Assembly: GCF_036250755.1 (NCBI RefSeq)
Contig: NZ_CP109583.1
Location: 248,001-312,000 of the forward strand
Direction: 5' to 3'
DNA length: 64,000 nt
DNA from: Streptomyces uncialis
GTDB taxonomy: Bacteria > Actinomycetota > Actinomycetes > Streptomycetales > Streptomycetaceae
In this document: one piece after another, positions 34,972 to 43,272 of the stretch
Position numbering within the stretch: the stretch's first letter is position 1
Layout: every line of letters begins with the position of its first letter
Translations under genes and position numbers: made by a program
Notes under the pieces: generated by a model
The model's input: the letters and a program-made list of their open reading frames with translations, nothing else
Database searches by the model: none
Told to the model about the DNA's origin: nothing

Positions 34972-36242
34972 CTACTTCCCCCATCTCCGCCCGCGCGGGT
35001 TCCCCGTCGCGGGCCAGTGCTTCCGTCTTCTGCGGGCGGCGGGCCGTCCCCGCCGCCCGACCGGCCCGCGATCGCGGAGCGGTACCCCTCCACCAGGCGC
35101 TCCAGCCCGACGGCCGGGCTGAAGTCCCGCTCGTATCGGCGCCGGGCCGCCCGGCCCATCTCCCGGTTGCGGTCCGGCTCGGCCGTGATCCGGCGCAGCC
35201 GGGACGCGAGCGAGGCGGGGTCGTTCGGCTGGTGCAGCAGCCCGGTCACCCCGTCCTCGACGAGTTCGACGAAGGCGCCGTGTCCGGCGGCGACCACCGG
35301 GACGCCCGCGGCCATCGCCTCCACGACCACCAGACCGAACGCCTCCAGCCAGGTCGAGGGAGCCACCACGGCGACCGACCGCGCGATGGCCCGACGGCAC
35401 CGCGCCGGGTCGTACAGACCGGCGAACCGCACATCGTCCCGGCCCGCCGCCCAGGCGGTCACCTCCCGCTCCAGGGGTCCCGCCCCGGCGATCACCAGCG
35501 GCACGCCCACCCCGCCGTCCGCGGTGATCTCGTCCCACGCGGCCATGAGCAGCCGTACGCCCTTGGTCTCCGCGAGCCGGCCGAGATAGAGCAGATGTTC
35601 GCCGGGGCCCGCTCGCCGGTCGTCCGGGTCGGGTACGAAGTTGTGCTTCACCGCCAGCCGCTCGGACGGCATGCCCGACCGCACCAGGACATCGCGCTGC
35701 GCGGCGGAGATGCAGAAGAACCGCTCCACACCGGACCACCAGCGCCGCCGGTTGACGGCAAGGCTGACCGCGAGCGGCACCGTCGCCAGCCGGGAGTTCC
35801 GGTAGCAGCCGTGCCGGACGGCGGGCAGCGGGGTCGACCCGACGCACTCGGTGCACGGCCGGCCGTCCCGCTGGAGCGTGCCGGGCGGGCAGACCTGGGT
35901 GTAGTTGTGCAGGGTGGCGACGGCGGGCACACCGGCGTCGGCGCAGGCGGCCAGCACCGCGGGCGACAGGAGCGGGAAGACGTTGTGGATGTGCACCACG
36001 TCCGGGCGCTCGGCGCGCAGCCGGGTGGCGAGCTCCTTGCGGACCGCCGGGTTCCACGGCACCAGCAGCGGTATCGCGGCCTTGCCCGGCAGGGAGCGGG
36101 CGGGGATGTCGTCGCTGCGCCGTTCGAACAGCCCGACCCGGTGGCCGGCCGCGCGCAGCAGCTCCGTCTCCTGGTCGACGACGTTGTTCTCCCCGCTCGG
36201 CTGAGCCGAGGAGTAGCGGTTGTGCACCACGAGGACATGCAT
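34968..36242 (-). CDS. Glycosyltransferase family 4
   Basis: A 424-residue GT-B retaining glycosyltransferase. The N-terminal domain starts MHVLVVHNRYSSAQPSGEN and has VVHIHNVFPLLSP. It also holds a Cys-rich insertion (CPPGTLQRDGRPCTEC, then HGCYRNS) seen in a subset of GT4 enzymes. The C-terminal domain shows LLYLGRLAETKGV and PSTWLEAFGLVVVEAMAAG (the EX7E motif). The last 35 residues are Gly/Pro-rich. It starts 2 bases after the Wzy-like gene ends and overlaps the C-methyltransferase start. Confidence 0.88.
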   Translation of the reverse strand: MHVLVVHNRYSSAQPSGENNVVDQETELLRAAGHRVGLFERRSDDIPARSLPGKAAIPLLVPWNPAVRKELATRLRAERPDVVHIHNVFPLLSPAVLAACADAGVPAVATLHNYTQVCPPGTLQRDGRPCTECVGSTPLPAVRHGCYRNSRLATVPLAVSLAVNRRRWWSGVERFFCISAAQRDVLVRSGMPSERLAVKHNFVPDPDDRRAGPGEHLLYLGRLAETKGVRLLMAAWDEITADGGVGVPLVIAGAGPLEREVTAWAAGRDDVRFAGLYDPARCRRAIARSVAVVAPSTWLEAFGLVVVEAMAAGVPVVAAGHGAFVELVEDGVTGLLHQPNDPASLASRLRRITAEPDRNREMGRAARRRYERDFSPAVGLERLVEGYRSAIAGRSGGGDGPPPAEDGSTGPRRGTRAGGDGGSR

Positions 36243-36244
36243 GC

Positions 36245-37567
36245 TCAGGTCACCTCCGATCCCCGGGCCCGGCCCGGGAGACGTCGTCGGGGTACTGCGG
36301 GGGTCGGGGGCGGCGCGGTCGCGGCGGGTGCCGCCAGCAGGGAGGCGGCCACGGCCAGATGCAGCAGATACGGCGAGGCGTCGCCCAGCCCCGCCTCGGT
36401 GTACGACGCGATGGCGCAGTAGCTGATCAGGAAGATCGCGCAGGCCCGGTGCAACGACGGTGGCCGCAGCAGCGCGACACCGCCCAGCACGACGAAGACC
36501 GCCACCACGAGGGCCGTGCCGGTGAGTCCCTGCTCGTGGTAGACGGCCAGCCAGCTGTTGTCGATCGGCAGTCCGCCGTACGACTTGTCGCCCAGGCCCA
36601 CGCCGAACAGCTGCTCCGAGCCGGTCCGGGGGGCTGCCAGCAAGGCGTCCCAGACCTTGGCCCGGCCGGTGAGGTTGGAGAAGTTCTCCTGGCTCTGGCC
36701 GCGCAGGAACCACGCCTGGAGAGCGGAGTTGAACGCCACCGCGGCCACCACGGCGATCAGCACCGCCCAGGCGAAGAACCGGCGGGCGGCGGCGCTGGTC
36801 ATGACGAGCGAGCCGATCGCCAGCGTCAGCCCGATGAGCAGTCCGAGGGTGGCCGTACGGGTATGGGTCAGCGCGAGCAGGACGAACGACAGCACGATGA
36901 CGACCGCGGCACTCGCCCTGTCGGTCCGGCGGCCGACGAGGAGCAGCACGGTGAGCCCGATGATCACCGCGGCGTACTGTCCGATCTGCGGCGGGGTGAG
37001 CGGCCACAACGCGCCGACCAGCCGTCCGCCGTAGAGCTCGGGCATGGCCGCGCCCGGCGAGACGGCCGCGCCCGCGGCCACCGATCCGAGCACCGCGAAG
37101 TAGATCCGGATGTGATGCCGGACGAACGTCAGGCCGCCGTCCCACCAGCGGCTGAGCAGCCACAGCGTGCCGACGAAGAGCGCCAGCCGGGTGCAGCGGA
37201 ACAGCGCGCCGAACCCGGACTCCAGATACGCGCTGGAGATCACGCTCGGCACCAGCAGCAGGGTCAGCAGGGACACATAGGCGCCGGGCCGCACGCGCAG
37301 CCGGAGGTTGAGTGCGAGGGCCAGGGCGAACGCGGCGACCAGCGCGCCCATGGTGACCATCTGGATGAGGGAGCGGGGCAGCGGGACGATGGTCTTGGCC
37401 CCGGCGGAGCCGAGTGTGTTGAGGACCAGCAGTCCCCAGACGATCCCGACGGCCTTCGGTGTGCCGGGGCGTGGTTCGGCACCGGGCAGCGTGCCCGTCG
37501 AGCCGGGGCGCGTGCCCGTCGCGCCGGGTCCGCCCGGTGTCCCGTCGTGCCGCGGGTTCCCGGCCAT
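36245..37567 (-). CDS. O-antigen ligase/Wzy-like polymerase
   Basis: A 440-residue protein with a soluble Pro/Gly-rich N-terminus (about 37 residues) and about 11 membrane helices. A large extracytoplasmic loop contains NSALQAWFLRGQSQENFSNLTGRAKVWDAL, with the Arg and the LTGR-x-x-W pattern typical of WaaL/Wzy proteins, followed by GVGLGDKSYGG and NSWLAVYHEQGL. It should polymerise the flipped repeat unit or attach the chain outside the membrane. It starts only 1 base after the beta-helix protein gene. It is the only Wzy candidate in the locus, so polymerase is the favoured role. Confidence 0.82.
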   Translation of the reverse strand: MAGNPRHDGTPGGPGATGTRPGSTGTLPGAEPRPGTPKAVGIVWGLLVLNTLGSAGAKTIVPLPRSLIQMVTMGALVAAFALALALNLRLRVRPGAYVSLLTLLLVPSVISSAYLESGFGALFRCTRLALFVGTLWLLSRWWDGGLTFVRHHIRIYFAVLGSVAAGAAVSPGAAMPELYGGRLVGALWPLTPPQIGQYAAVIIGLTVLLLVGRRTDRASAAVVIVLSFVLLALTHTRTATLGLLIGLTLAIGSLVMTSAAARRFFAWAVLIAVVAAVAFNSALQAWFLRGQSQENFSNLTGRAKVWDALLAAPRTGSEQLFGVGLGDKSYGGLPIDNSWLAVYHEQGLTGTALVVAVFVVLGGVALLRPPSLHRACAIFLISYCAIASYTEAGLGDASPYLLHLAVAASLLAAPAATAPPPTPAVPRRRLPGRARGSEVT

Positions 37568-37568
37568 C

Positions 37569-39092
37569 TCAACCACCGGCCCGTGGGTCGAGGGTGCTGT
37601 CCGCGTCCTGCTGGTAGGGCGCGGACTGCCACTGCCCGAAGTCGAGGACCCGGCTCGGGTCGTGGGCGACGAACTCCCAGGGTCCGACGTACACGTTGTG
37701 GTGCCAGCGGTTGTGCTGCTTGAGAGTGATCGCCTCGGACACCTGGTCGCCCTGGTACGGCGACCAGTCCGGGTAGGTGCCGTAGTTGGCCAGCACCGCC
37801 ATGCGGTCGCACTTCGCCGTGCATCCGACGACGGAGGTGTCCAGCACGAAGCGGTTGTGGTGGATGTCCACCCGCTGGGTCCGCCACCGGCAGTCGGCGT
37901 GGAGCGGTGCGGTGGCGATCCCCGGCCGGGCGCAGCGGTCGGTGTCCCGCACCAGCAGCGTGCAGTCGCCGGAGGAGGTGTTGGCGGGGCTGTTGCAGAA
38001 CCGGTCGGCGTTCTCCCACAGGGTGATCCCGGACCAGTTGTCCTCCAGCACGTTCCGGTAGATCTCGATCTTGTTCGTGCGGGCCGGGACACGTGGTTCG
38101 CCGCCGGACTCGGACAGATAGACGGTCGCGAAGGGGAAGTTGTCGCCGCGCTCGGCGTTCCGGCGGCCCTCGACCCAGTTGTTGCGCCGGATGGTGTTGT
38201 TCCGGATGACCGCGTTGTAGCTGGTCTCGTAGATCAGGGCGGCGCCGTCGTTGGCGTCGAGGACGTTGTCCTCGATACGGAAGTCGTTGTTGTTGGTGTC
38301 CACCCAGAGCCCGGGTCCGCGGTTGTCGTGGACCCAGTTGCCGCGTATGTCGGCGCCGTCGACGGCCCAGAACTTCACGCCTCCGGTGCAGCCGCAGCCG
38401 GGCCGTCGCCGCTCCCAGCCGTCGGTGTTGTTGGCCACGATCTCGTTGCCCTCGACGACCAGGCCCTTGACCTGACCGGCGCCCTTGTACGCGTTCATGC
38501 CGTACTGGCCGTTGCCGCGCAGACAGCTGGCACGGACCTGCTGGCGGGCACCGGCCATCAGCCCGGCGCCGGAGTTGTGCTGAATCTTCGTGTGCTCGAT
38601 CACCCAGCCGTCGGCCGAGTCGTGGTTGACCACACCTTCGTCGTGCGGTGCGACGAAACCCTGGACGGTCAGATGGCGGATGGTGACGTCCTGGGCGTCA
38701 CCGCCGAACGCGTACTGGTTGGTCCTGCGGCCGTCGAGCACCGCTCCGGGCGCGCCGAGGTAGCGGTTGCCCTTCTTGGGGACGACCTGGGAGAAGCGGT
38801 CCGGCCCGAGCCCGTGCTTGCCGGGCCGGAGCCAGAACGTGGTGTGCGCGGGGCTGGTCCGGGTCTTCGCGGCCAGGTCACCGACCACCGCGGGGTCGAC
38901 GGTCGCCGCGCCCGCCGGTGCCTGCGCCGGTCCCGCCGCGGGCTTGGCGCACACCCGGGCCACGGGCCGGGCCACGGACGCGGACGGCGCGGCGGACGGC
39001 TCCGCCGGGGCGACCGGTGCGCTCACGCAGCCGCTCGCCAGCAGGGCCGGTGCCACCACCGGTAACGCCCAGTTCCGCCACTTGATCCCCAC
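37569..39092 (-). CDS. Secreted right-handed beta-helix lipoprotein
   Basis: A 507-residue protein with a lipoprotein signal (LLASGC, Cys22) and a Pro/Ala-rich linker, then a parallel beta-helix (about 80-480). Repeats of the turn pattern xxIRxNxxxxN are clear, as in VTIRHLTVQGF, WVIEHTKIQHNSG, FRIEDNVLDAND, AVIRNNTIRRNN, IEIYRNVLEDNWSG. Many Cys residues (for example GCGCTGG) suggest disulfides. Such folds serve as polysaccharide lyases, C5-epimerases or binders. Lying between a heparinase-family gene and the polymerase, it may edit or cut the uronate polymer; inference only. GTG start with a GGGGG purine block. Confidence 0.8.
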   Translation of the reverse strand: MGIKWRNWALPVVAPALLASGCVSAPVAPAEPSAAPSASVARPVARVCAKPAAGPAQAPAGAATVDPAVVGDLAAKTRTSPAHTTFWLRPGKHGLGPDRFSQVVPKKGNRYLGAPGAVLDGRRTNQYAFGGDAQDVTIRHLTVQGFVAPHDEGVVNHDSADGWVIEHTKIQHNSGAGLMAGARQQVRASCLRGNGQYGMNAYKGAGQVKGLVVEGNEIVANNTDGWERRRPGCGCTGGVKFWAVDGADIRGNWVHDNRGPGLWVDTNNNDFRIEDNVLDANDGAALIYETSYNAVIRNNTIRRNNWVEGRRNAERGDNFPFATVYLSESGGEPRVPARTNKIEIYRNVLEDNWSGITLWENADRFCNSPANTSSGDCTLLVRDTDRCARPGIATAPLHADCRWRTQRVDIHHNRFVLDTSVVGCTAKCDRMAVLANYGTYPDWSPYQGDQVSEAITLKQHNRWHHNVYVGPWEFVAHDPSRVLDFGQWQSAPYQQDADSTLDPRAGG

Positions 39093-39100
39093 GCGCCCCC

Positions 39101-41053
39101 CTAGCCGTGGAATCCGAGGACGGTGGTGAACCCGCTCGCGCCGTCGGCGAATCCGGTGCCGACGAGCGTGGTGCTGGGTTCCTTGCGCCCGAATCCGGCG
39201 GAGTACCAGCCGAGCGGCGGGCCGGTCTCGCCGCGATGCGCCCGCCAGCTCAGCTCCCCGGGCAGGTCGAGCACCGCGGAGCGGTCCTCACCGTCCCGGG
39301 TCCAGGTGAGCTTTGCCCGGTTGCCCACCAGGTCCGCGGTGATCGCGGGCCCGAGGTGGAACGCCAGCCGCGCCGCCTTGCGCGGGCCGCTCACCTCGTC
39401 GGTGATCCGCAGTTCCTGGCCCGCCCCGGTCAGCTCCACCCGGCGGCGGTGCACGGAGCCCTGGTATCCGTCGTGCTCGGCGCACCAGCGGGCCACGCCC
39501 CCGTCGGCCGTCTCCCCGGTCTCCGTGGCCAGGACCCGGCTGCGGGCCTGCCGGGTCCACAGGAACGGGCCGCCGGAGACGGACTGGTCGGCGCCGTCCA
39601 GCTCCAGGGTGTTGTGGCCGAGGGTGGACCGGAAGTACTGACGCCACTCGGGCTGTCCGTGGTAGCAGTACGTCCCCGGGTCGGCGAGTACGTCGACCCC
39701 GTCGTGCCGGACCTCCACGGACAGCGCGTCCGCGTGGGCGTGCGCGGCGATGGACAGGAAGCCGTGCGGACCGCCGTCGCAGCGGCACCAGATCCCCGCC
39801 GGACCGCGCAGGATGGTGAGTCCCGCGTCGGCGAAGCGGGCCGGCCGGCTGGCCGGGCGGGTCACCCCCGACGGCGTGGACCGGATGAGCGCGGCCAGCA
39901 GCGGGGTGCGCACATCGGTGCCCGTCACCTCCGGCCACCAGGTGAGCCGGCCGAACACGGCGTCCCCGGTGGCCAGCAGCGACGCCCAGCGGTCGGTGCC
40001 CGCGCCGTCCACGATCAGACCGTGGCCGTCGTCCGAGTCCCCCTGGCGCGGCGGCCGGAGCCGGTCGTCCACGACGGCCGCGAGCGCGTCGGTCATCCGC
40101 AGCAGCACCAGCCGGACGGAGCCGGGGACCGGCACCTCGGCGGCATCCGCCTCGGCCACCGCGGCCAGCCCGAGTTCGAGCACGAGGCCGTGGTACTCGG
40201 TGGCCAGCTCGCGGTTGAGGCCGGAGGGGAAGGTGTTGCTCCGCAGGTGCCGCTCCAGGGACCGCAGCGCGTCGGCCCGCCAGCGCGCCGAGGAGGGGAA
40301 CCAGTCGAACGCGCACGCCGCGGCGAACTGTCCGGCGGCCTCCGCGATGATGTGGTTGTTCGCCGAGGACCCGCGGCTGGGGAAGGCGGCCAGCCAGCGC
40401 TGGTGGTGCCAGATCTGGTGGAGGGCCTCCGGGTTGCCCTCGAACAGCCCGGCCGCGCCCGGCCAGCCGTCGAGAAGTCGGCGGGTCCACACCCAGGACA
40501 GCAGCCGGATTCCCAGCTCGATACCGCTGATCCAGTGCACCCCGCGCAGCGGCGGGTTGGCCGCCCACCACGACCGCAGATGCGCGGCCACCCGCTCGGC
40601 GTACCGCTCGTCCCCGGTGAGCGCGTAGGCGGCGGCGAGCACGGTGAGGTACTGGTGCCGGGACGGCTCCCAGATCTGCTTGATGTCGCCGACCGCGTCC
40701 TCGCTGCGGTACGGCACGTCGAAGGCGTAGCCGAACGGCGCCCGGCGCCCGGTCTTCGGGTCGTACCACCAGTCCGGGTCGGCCAGGTCGTCGCGTGCCA
40801 CGCCGAACCATTCGGCGTGCCCGGCCATCAGCCGGTCCGCCTCGGCGACGAGACGTTTCGCGGCGTCCGGCGGCACCGCGGCGATCGTCCCGGCGGGCAG
40901 CACCGAGGTGAACCGGGCGCCCGTGACGCTCGGGCTGTCGGGCACCCCGGACCGCCACCGGCGTCTGCGGACCGCGTCGCCCGCCCGGCCGCCGACCTCC
41001 CGCGGTCCCATCCGGGACAGCCTCCGCAGGTACCAGCGCGCGCTCATGGTCAT
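39101..41053 (-). CDS. Heparinase II/III (alginate-lyase) family protein
   Basis: A 650-residue protein with an N-terminal alpha/alpha toroid (about 60-360; WISGIELGIRLLSW, NNHIIAEAAGQ, TEYHGLVLE) and a C-terminal beta-sandwich (HAHADALSVEVRHDGVDVLADPGTY near 430-455, GHNTLELDG). These contain the Asn, His and Tyr residues that act in uronate beta-elimination. No signal peptide is visible, which is common for the version encoded in synthesis clusters. It overlaps the stop of the bi-domain oxidoreductase gene, a pairing that suggests a joint role in trimming or proof-reading the polymer. Nothing directly shows the substrate. Confidence 0.85.
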   Translation of the reverse strand: MTMSARWYLRRLSRMGPREVGGRAGDAVRRRRWRSGVPDSPSVTGARFTSVLPAGTIAAVPPDAAKRLVAEADRLMAGHAEWFGVARDDLADPDWWYDPKTGRRAPFGYAFDVPYRSEDAVGDIKQIWEPSRHQYLTVLAAAYALTGDERYAERVAAHLRSWWAANPPLRGVHWISGIELGIRLLSWVWTRRLLDGWPGAAGLFEGNPEALHQIWHHQRWLAAFPSRGSSANNHIIAEAAGQFAAACAFDWFPSSARWRADALRSLERHLRSNTFPSGLNRELATEYHGLVLELGLAAVAEADAAEVPVPGSVRLVLLRMTDALAAVVDDRLRPPRQGDSDDGHGLIVDGAGTDRWASLLATGDAVFGRLTWWPEVTGTDVRTPLLAALIRSTPSGVTRPASRPARFADAGLTILRGPAGIWCRCDGGPHGFLSIAAHAHADALSVEVRHDGVDVLADPGTYCYHGQPEWRQYFRSTLGHNTLELDGADQSVSGGPFLWTRQARSRVLATETGETADGGVARWCAEHDGYQGSVHRRRVELTGAGQELRITDEVSGPRKAARLAFHLGPAITADLVGNRAKLTWTRDGEDRSAVLDLPGELSWRAHRGETGPPLGWYSAGFGRKEPSTTLVGTGFADGASGFTTVLGFHG

Positions 41054-43239
41054 CGCGCCGCCGCCAGCGTCACCGGCGCGCCGCCGGCCAGTGCGGCCCG
41101 CACGGCGAAGGTGGCCGCCGTGGTGGCGACCAGCGACTCCACCGGCACCGGCATCGGTCCGCCGGTCCGCACGGCCGTGAGGAACGCGTCCAATTCGGCG
41201 CGCTGCCCCTTGTCACGGGCCTTGGCCAGCCGCGGGCTGTTCCACCGCTTGCGGCCGTGCACCGAGGCACGGACGAAGTCGTCGAGCCGCAGCACCTTGC
41301 CGTCCGCGATCAGGTCCAGCGTCTCCTTGGGGAAGTCGGACGAACCGGTGGTGACATAGCTGAGGGTGGCGGTGGACCCGTCCGGGTAGCGCAGCACGAC
41401 CTGGAGGTCCTCGTTGCCGGACGTGGCGACCGCGTACACCGAGACCGGGTCGGCACCGAGCAGCCAGCTCGCCGTGTCGATGAAGTGCCCGCCCTCGCCG
41501 GCGAACCGCGAGCCCTCGGTGTTCTGCTGGAGGTACCAGCTTCCGTTGTCCAGCCGTCCCGCGTTGATCAGATAGCGCAGGCTCGCCGGACCGCTGCGGG
41601 CGCCGAACCGCTTCCTGGCCTCCTGGAGCAGCGGCGCGAACCGGCGGTTGAAGCCCACCTGGAGCCGGTCGTTGCCTGACTCCTCCACCGCCGCGAGCAC
41701 ACCTGCCAGCTCGCCCTGGTCGAGCGCCAGCGGCTTCTCCACGAAGACCGCCTTGCCCGCGAGGAGTGCCTTGCGGGTCAGTTCGGCGTGCGAGCTGTGC
41801 CGGGTGACCACGAACACCGCGTCGACGGACGGGTCCCCGAGCGCGGCGTCGAGATCGGTGCTCGCCGCGGTGAAGCCGAACTTGCGCCGCGCGTTGACCC
41901 CGGACAGCGCCGTGGTGGTGACGACCGTGGACAACTCGACACCGTCGCGCCGGGCCAGATGCGGCAGCAGCATCGACGTCGCGTAGTTCCCCGCGCCGAC
42001 GAACGCCAGCCGCACCGGCGCAGTGGCGGACCGGTTCCGGGTGGACACCGCGCCGCCGCGCCGCACCTCGGGCACGGCGACCTCCGGGGCCTGTGCCTCG
42101 GCCGTGTGCTCGGTGTGGCCGGGGTAGCGGAACAGCACGGCCACGGCCTTCAGGTCGCCGTCCTTCAGCCGCTGGTACGTCTCGACGGCGTCGTCGAAGT
42201 CTGCGAGGTGGGAGATCAGCGGTTCCACGTCGATACGGCCGCGGGCGTGGAGATCGAGGAAGCACGCCAGATTGCGGCGCTCGGTCCAGCGCACATAGCC
42301 GATCGGGTAGTCCCGCCCCTCCAGCTCGTACTCCGGGTCGTAGCGCCCGGGGCCGTACGAGCGGGAGAACCGGACGTCGAGCTCCTTCATGTAGTACGCG
42401 TTCCACGGCAGGTCGAGGCGGCACTTGCCGATGTCGATGACCCGGCCGCGGTCCCGGCTCAGCCGGACGGCCAGCTCGACGGGCTGGTTGCTGTCGCCGC
42501 CGGCGGCCAGGTACACCTGGTCCACGCCGTGACCGCCGGTGAGCTCGGCGACGGCGGCCTCGACGGCGGCGGACGCGGGATCGTCGCAGGCCGCGGCGCC
42601 CAGGCGCGCGGCGAGTTCGCAGCGCGCCGGGTCGGGGTCGACCCCCACGACACGGACCCCCGAGGCGGCGAGCAACTGCACCACCAGCTGTCCGATCAGC
42701 CCGAGGCCGATGACCAGCGCCACATCACCGAGCTGGGACTCGCCGCGGCGGACGCCCTGCAAGGCGATCGACCCGACGGTGCCGAAGGCGGCGTGCCGCG
42801 GCGCGAGGCCGTCGGGCACCGGGGTGTACAGGTTCTTCGGCACCCAGTTCAGCTCGGCGTGCAGCGCGTGCTCGTTGCCGGCGCAGGCGACGACGTCGCC
42901 GACCTTCACATCGTCGATCCCGCTGCCGACCTGCTCGACCACCCCGCACAGCGAGTAGCCGAGCGGCGTCCAGGAGTCCAGCTTGCCCATCACCTTGCGG
43001 TAGGTGGCGGGTACCCCGTTGGTGGCCACGCTCTGCATGACCTTGGCCACCTGGTCCGGCCGGGAGCGGGCCTTGCCCAGCATCGACATGCCGGCCTCGG
43101 ACACCTTCATCAGCTCGGTACCGGTGGAGATCAGCGAGTAGGCGCTGCGGACCAGCACACCGCCCGGCTTGCACCCCGGCACCGGTACGTCGAGCAGCGC
43201 CAGCTCGCCGCTCTTGTAGTTCTGCACAACCTGTTTCAC
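41050..43239 (-). CDS. Fusion of zinc-type dehydrogenase and Gfo/Idh/MocA oxidoreductase
   Basis: A 729-residue two-domain enzyme. Residues 1-370 are an MDR alcohol-dehydrogenase-like domain (ALVIGLGLIGQLVVQLLA nucleotide fold, GNEHALHAE) lacking most structural-zinc cysteines. Residues 400-729 are a Gfo/Idh/MocA domain (LAFVGAGNYATSM nucleotide motif near 409, FVEKPLALD with the EKP catalytic Lys, and GEGGHFIDTASWLLG with the catalytic His). Fusions of this kind sit beside heparinase-family genes in surface-glycan loci and may oxidise and reduce a sugar ring position in succession. GTG at 43239 follows an AGGAG site. The next gene overlaps by 4 bases. Confidence 0.87.
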   Translation of the reverse strand: MKQVVQNYKSGELALLDVPVPGCKPGGVLVRSAYSLISTGTELMKVSEAGMSMLGKARSRPDQVAKVMQSVATNGVPATYRKVMGKLDSWTPLGYSLCGVVEQVGSGIDDVKVGDVVACAGNEHALHAELNWVPKNLYTPVPDGLAPRHAAFGTVGSIALQGVRRGESQLGDVALVIGLGLIGQLVVQLLAASGVRVVGVDPDPARCELAARLGAAACDDPASAAVEAAVAELTGGHGVDQVYLAAGGDSNQPVELAVRLSRDRGRVIDIGKCRLDLPWNAYYMKELDVRFSRSYGPGRYDPEYELEGRDYPIGYVRWTERRNLACFLDLHARGRIDVEPLISHLADFDDAVETYQRLKDGDLKAVAVLFRYPGHTEHTAEAQAPEVAVPEVRRGGAVSTRNRSATAPVRLAFVGAGNYATSMLLPHLARRDGVELSTVVTTTALSGVNARRKFGFTAASTDLDAALGDPSVDAVFVVTRHSSHAELTRKALLAGKAVFVEKPLALDQGELAGVLAAVEESGNDRLQVGFNRRFAPLLQEARKRFGARSGPASLRYLINAGRLDNGSWYLQQNTEGSRFAGEGGHFIDTASWLLGADPVSVYAVATSGNEDLQVVLRYPDGSTATLSYVTTGSSDFPKETLDLIADGKVLRLDDFVRASVHGRKRWNSPRLAKARDKGQRAELDAFLTAVRTGGPMPVPVESLVATTAATFAVRAALAGGAPVTLAAAR

Positions 43240-43272
43240 CGGAGCTCCTCTTGTTCCTACGTCGTCAAGGCG

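Noticed and set aside
39107..41359. A 750-residue plus-strand open frame
   Set aside because: Antisense shadow of the heparinase-family gene, with low-complexity composition and no homology pattern.
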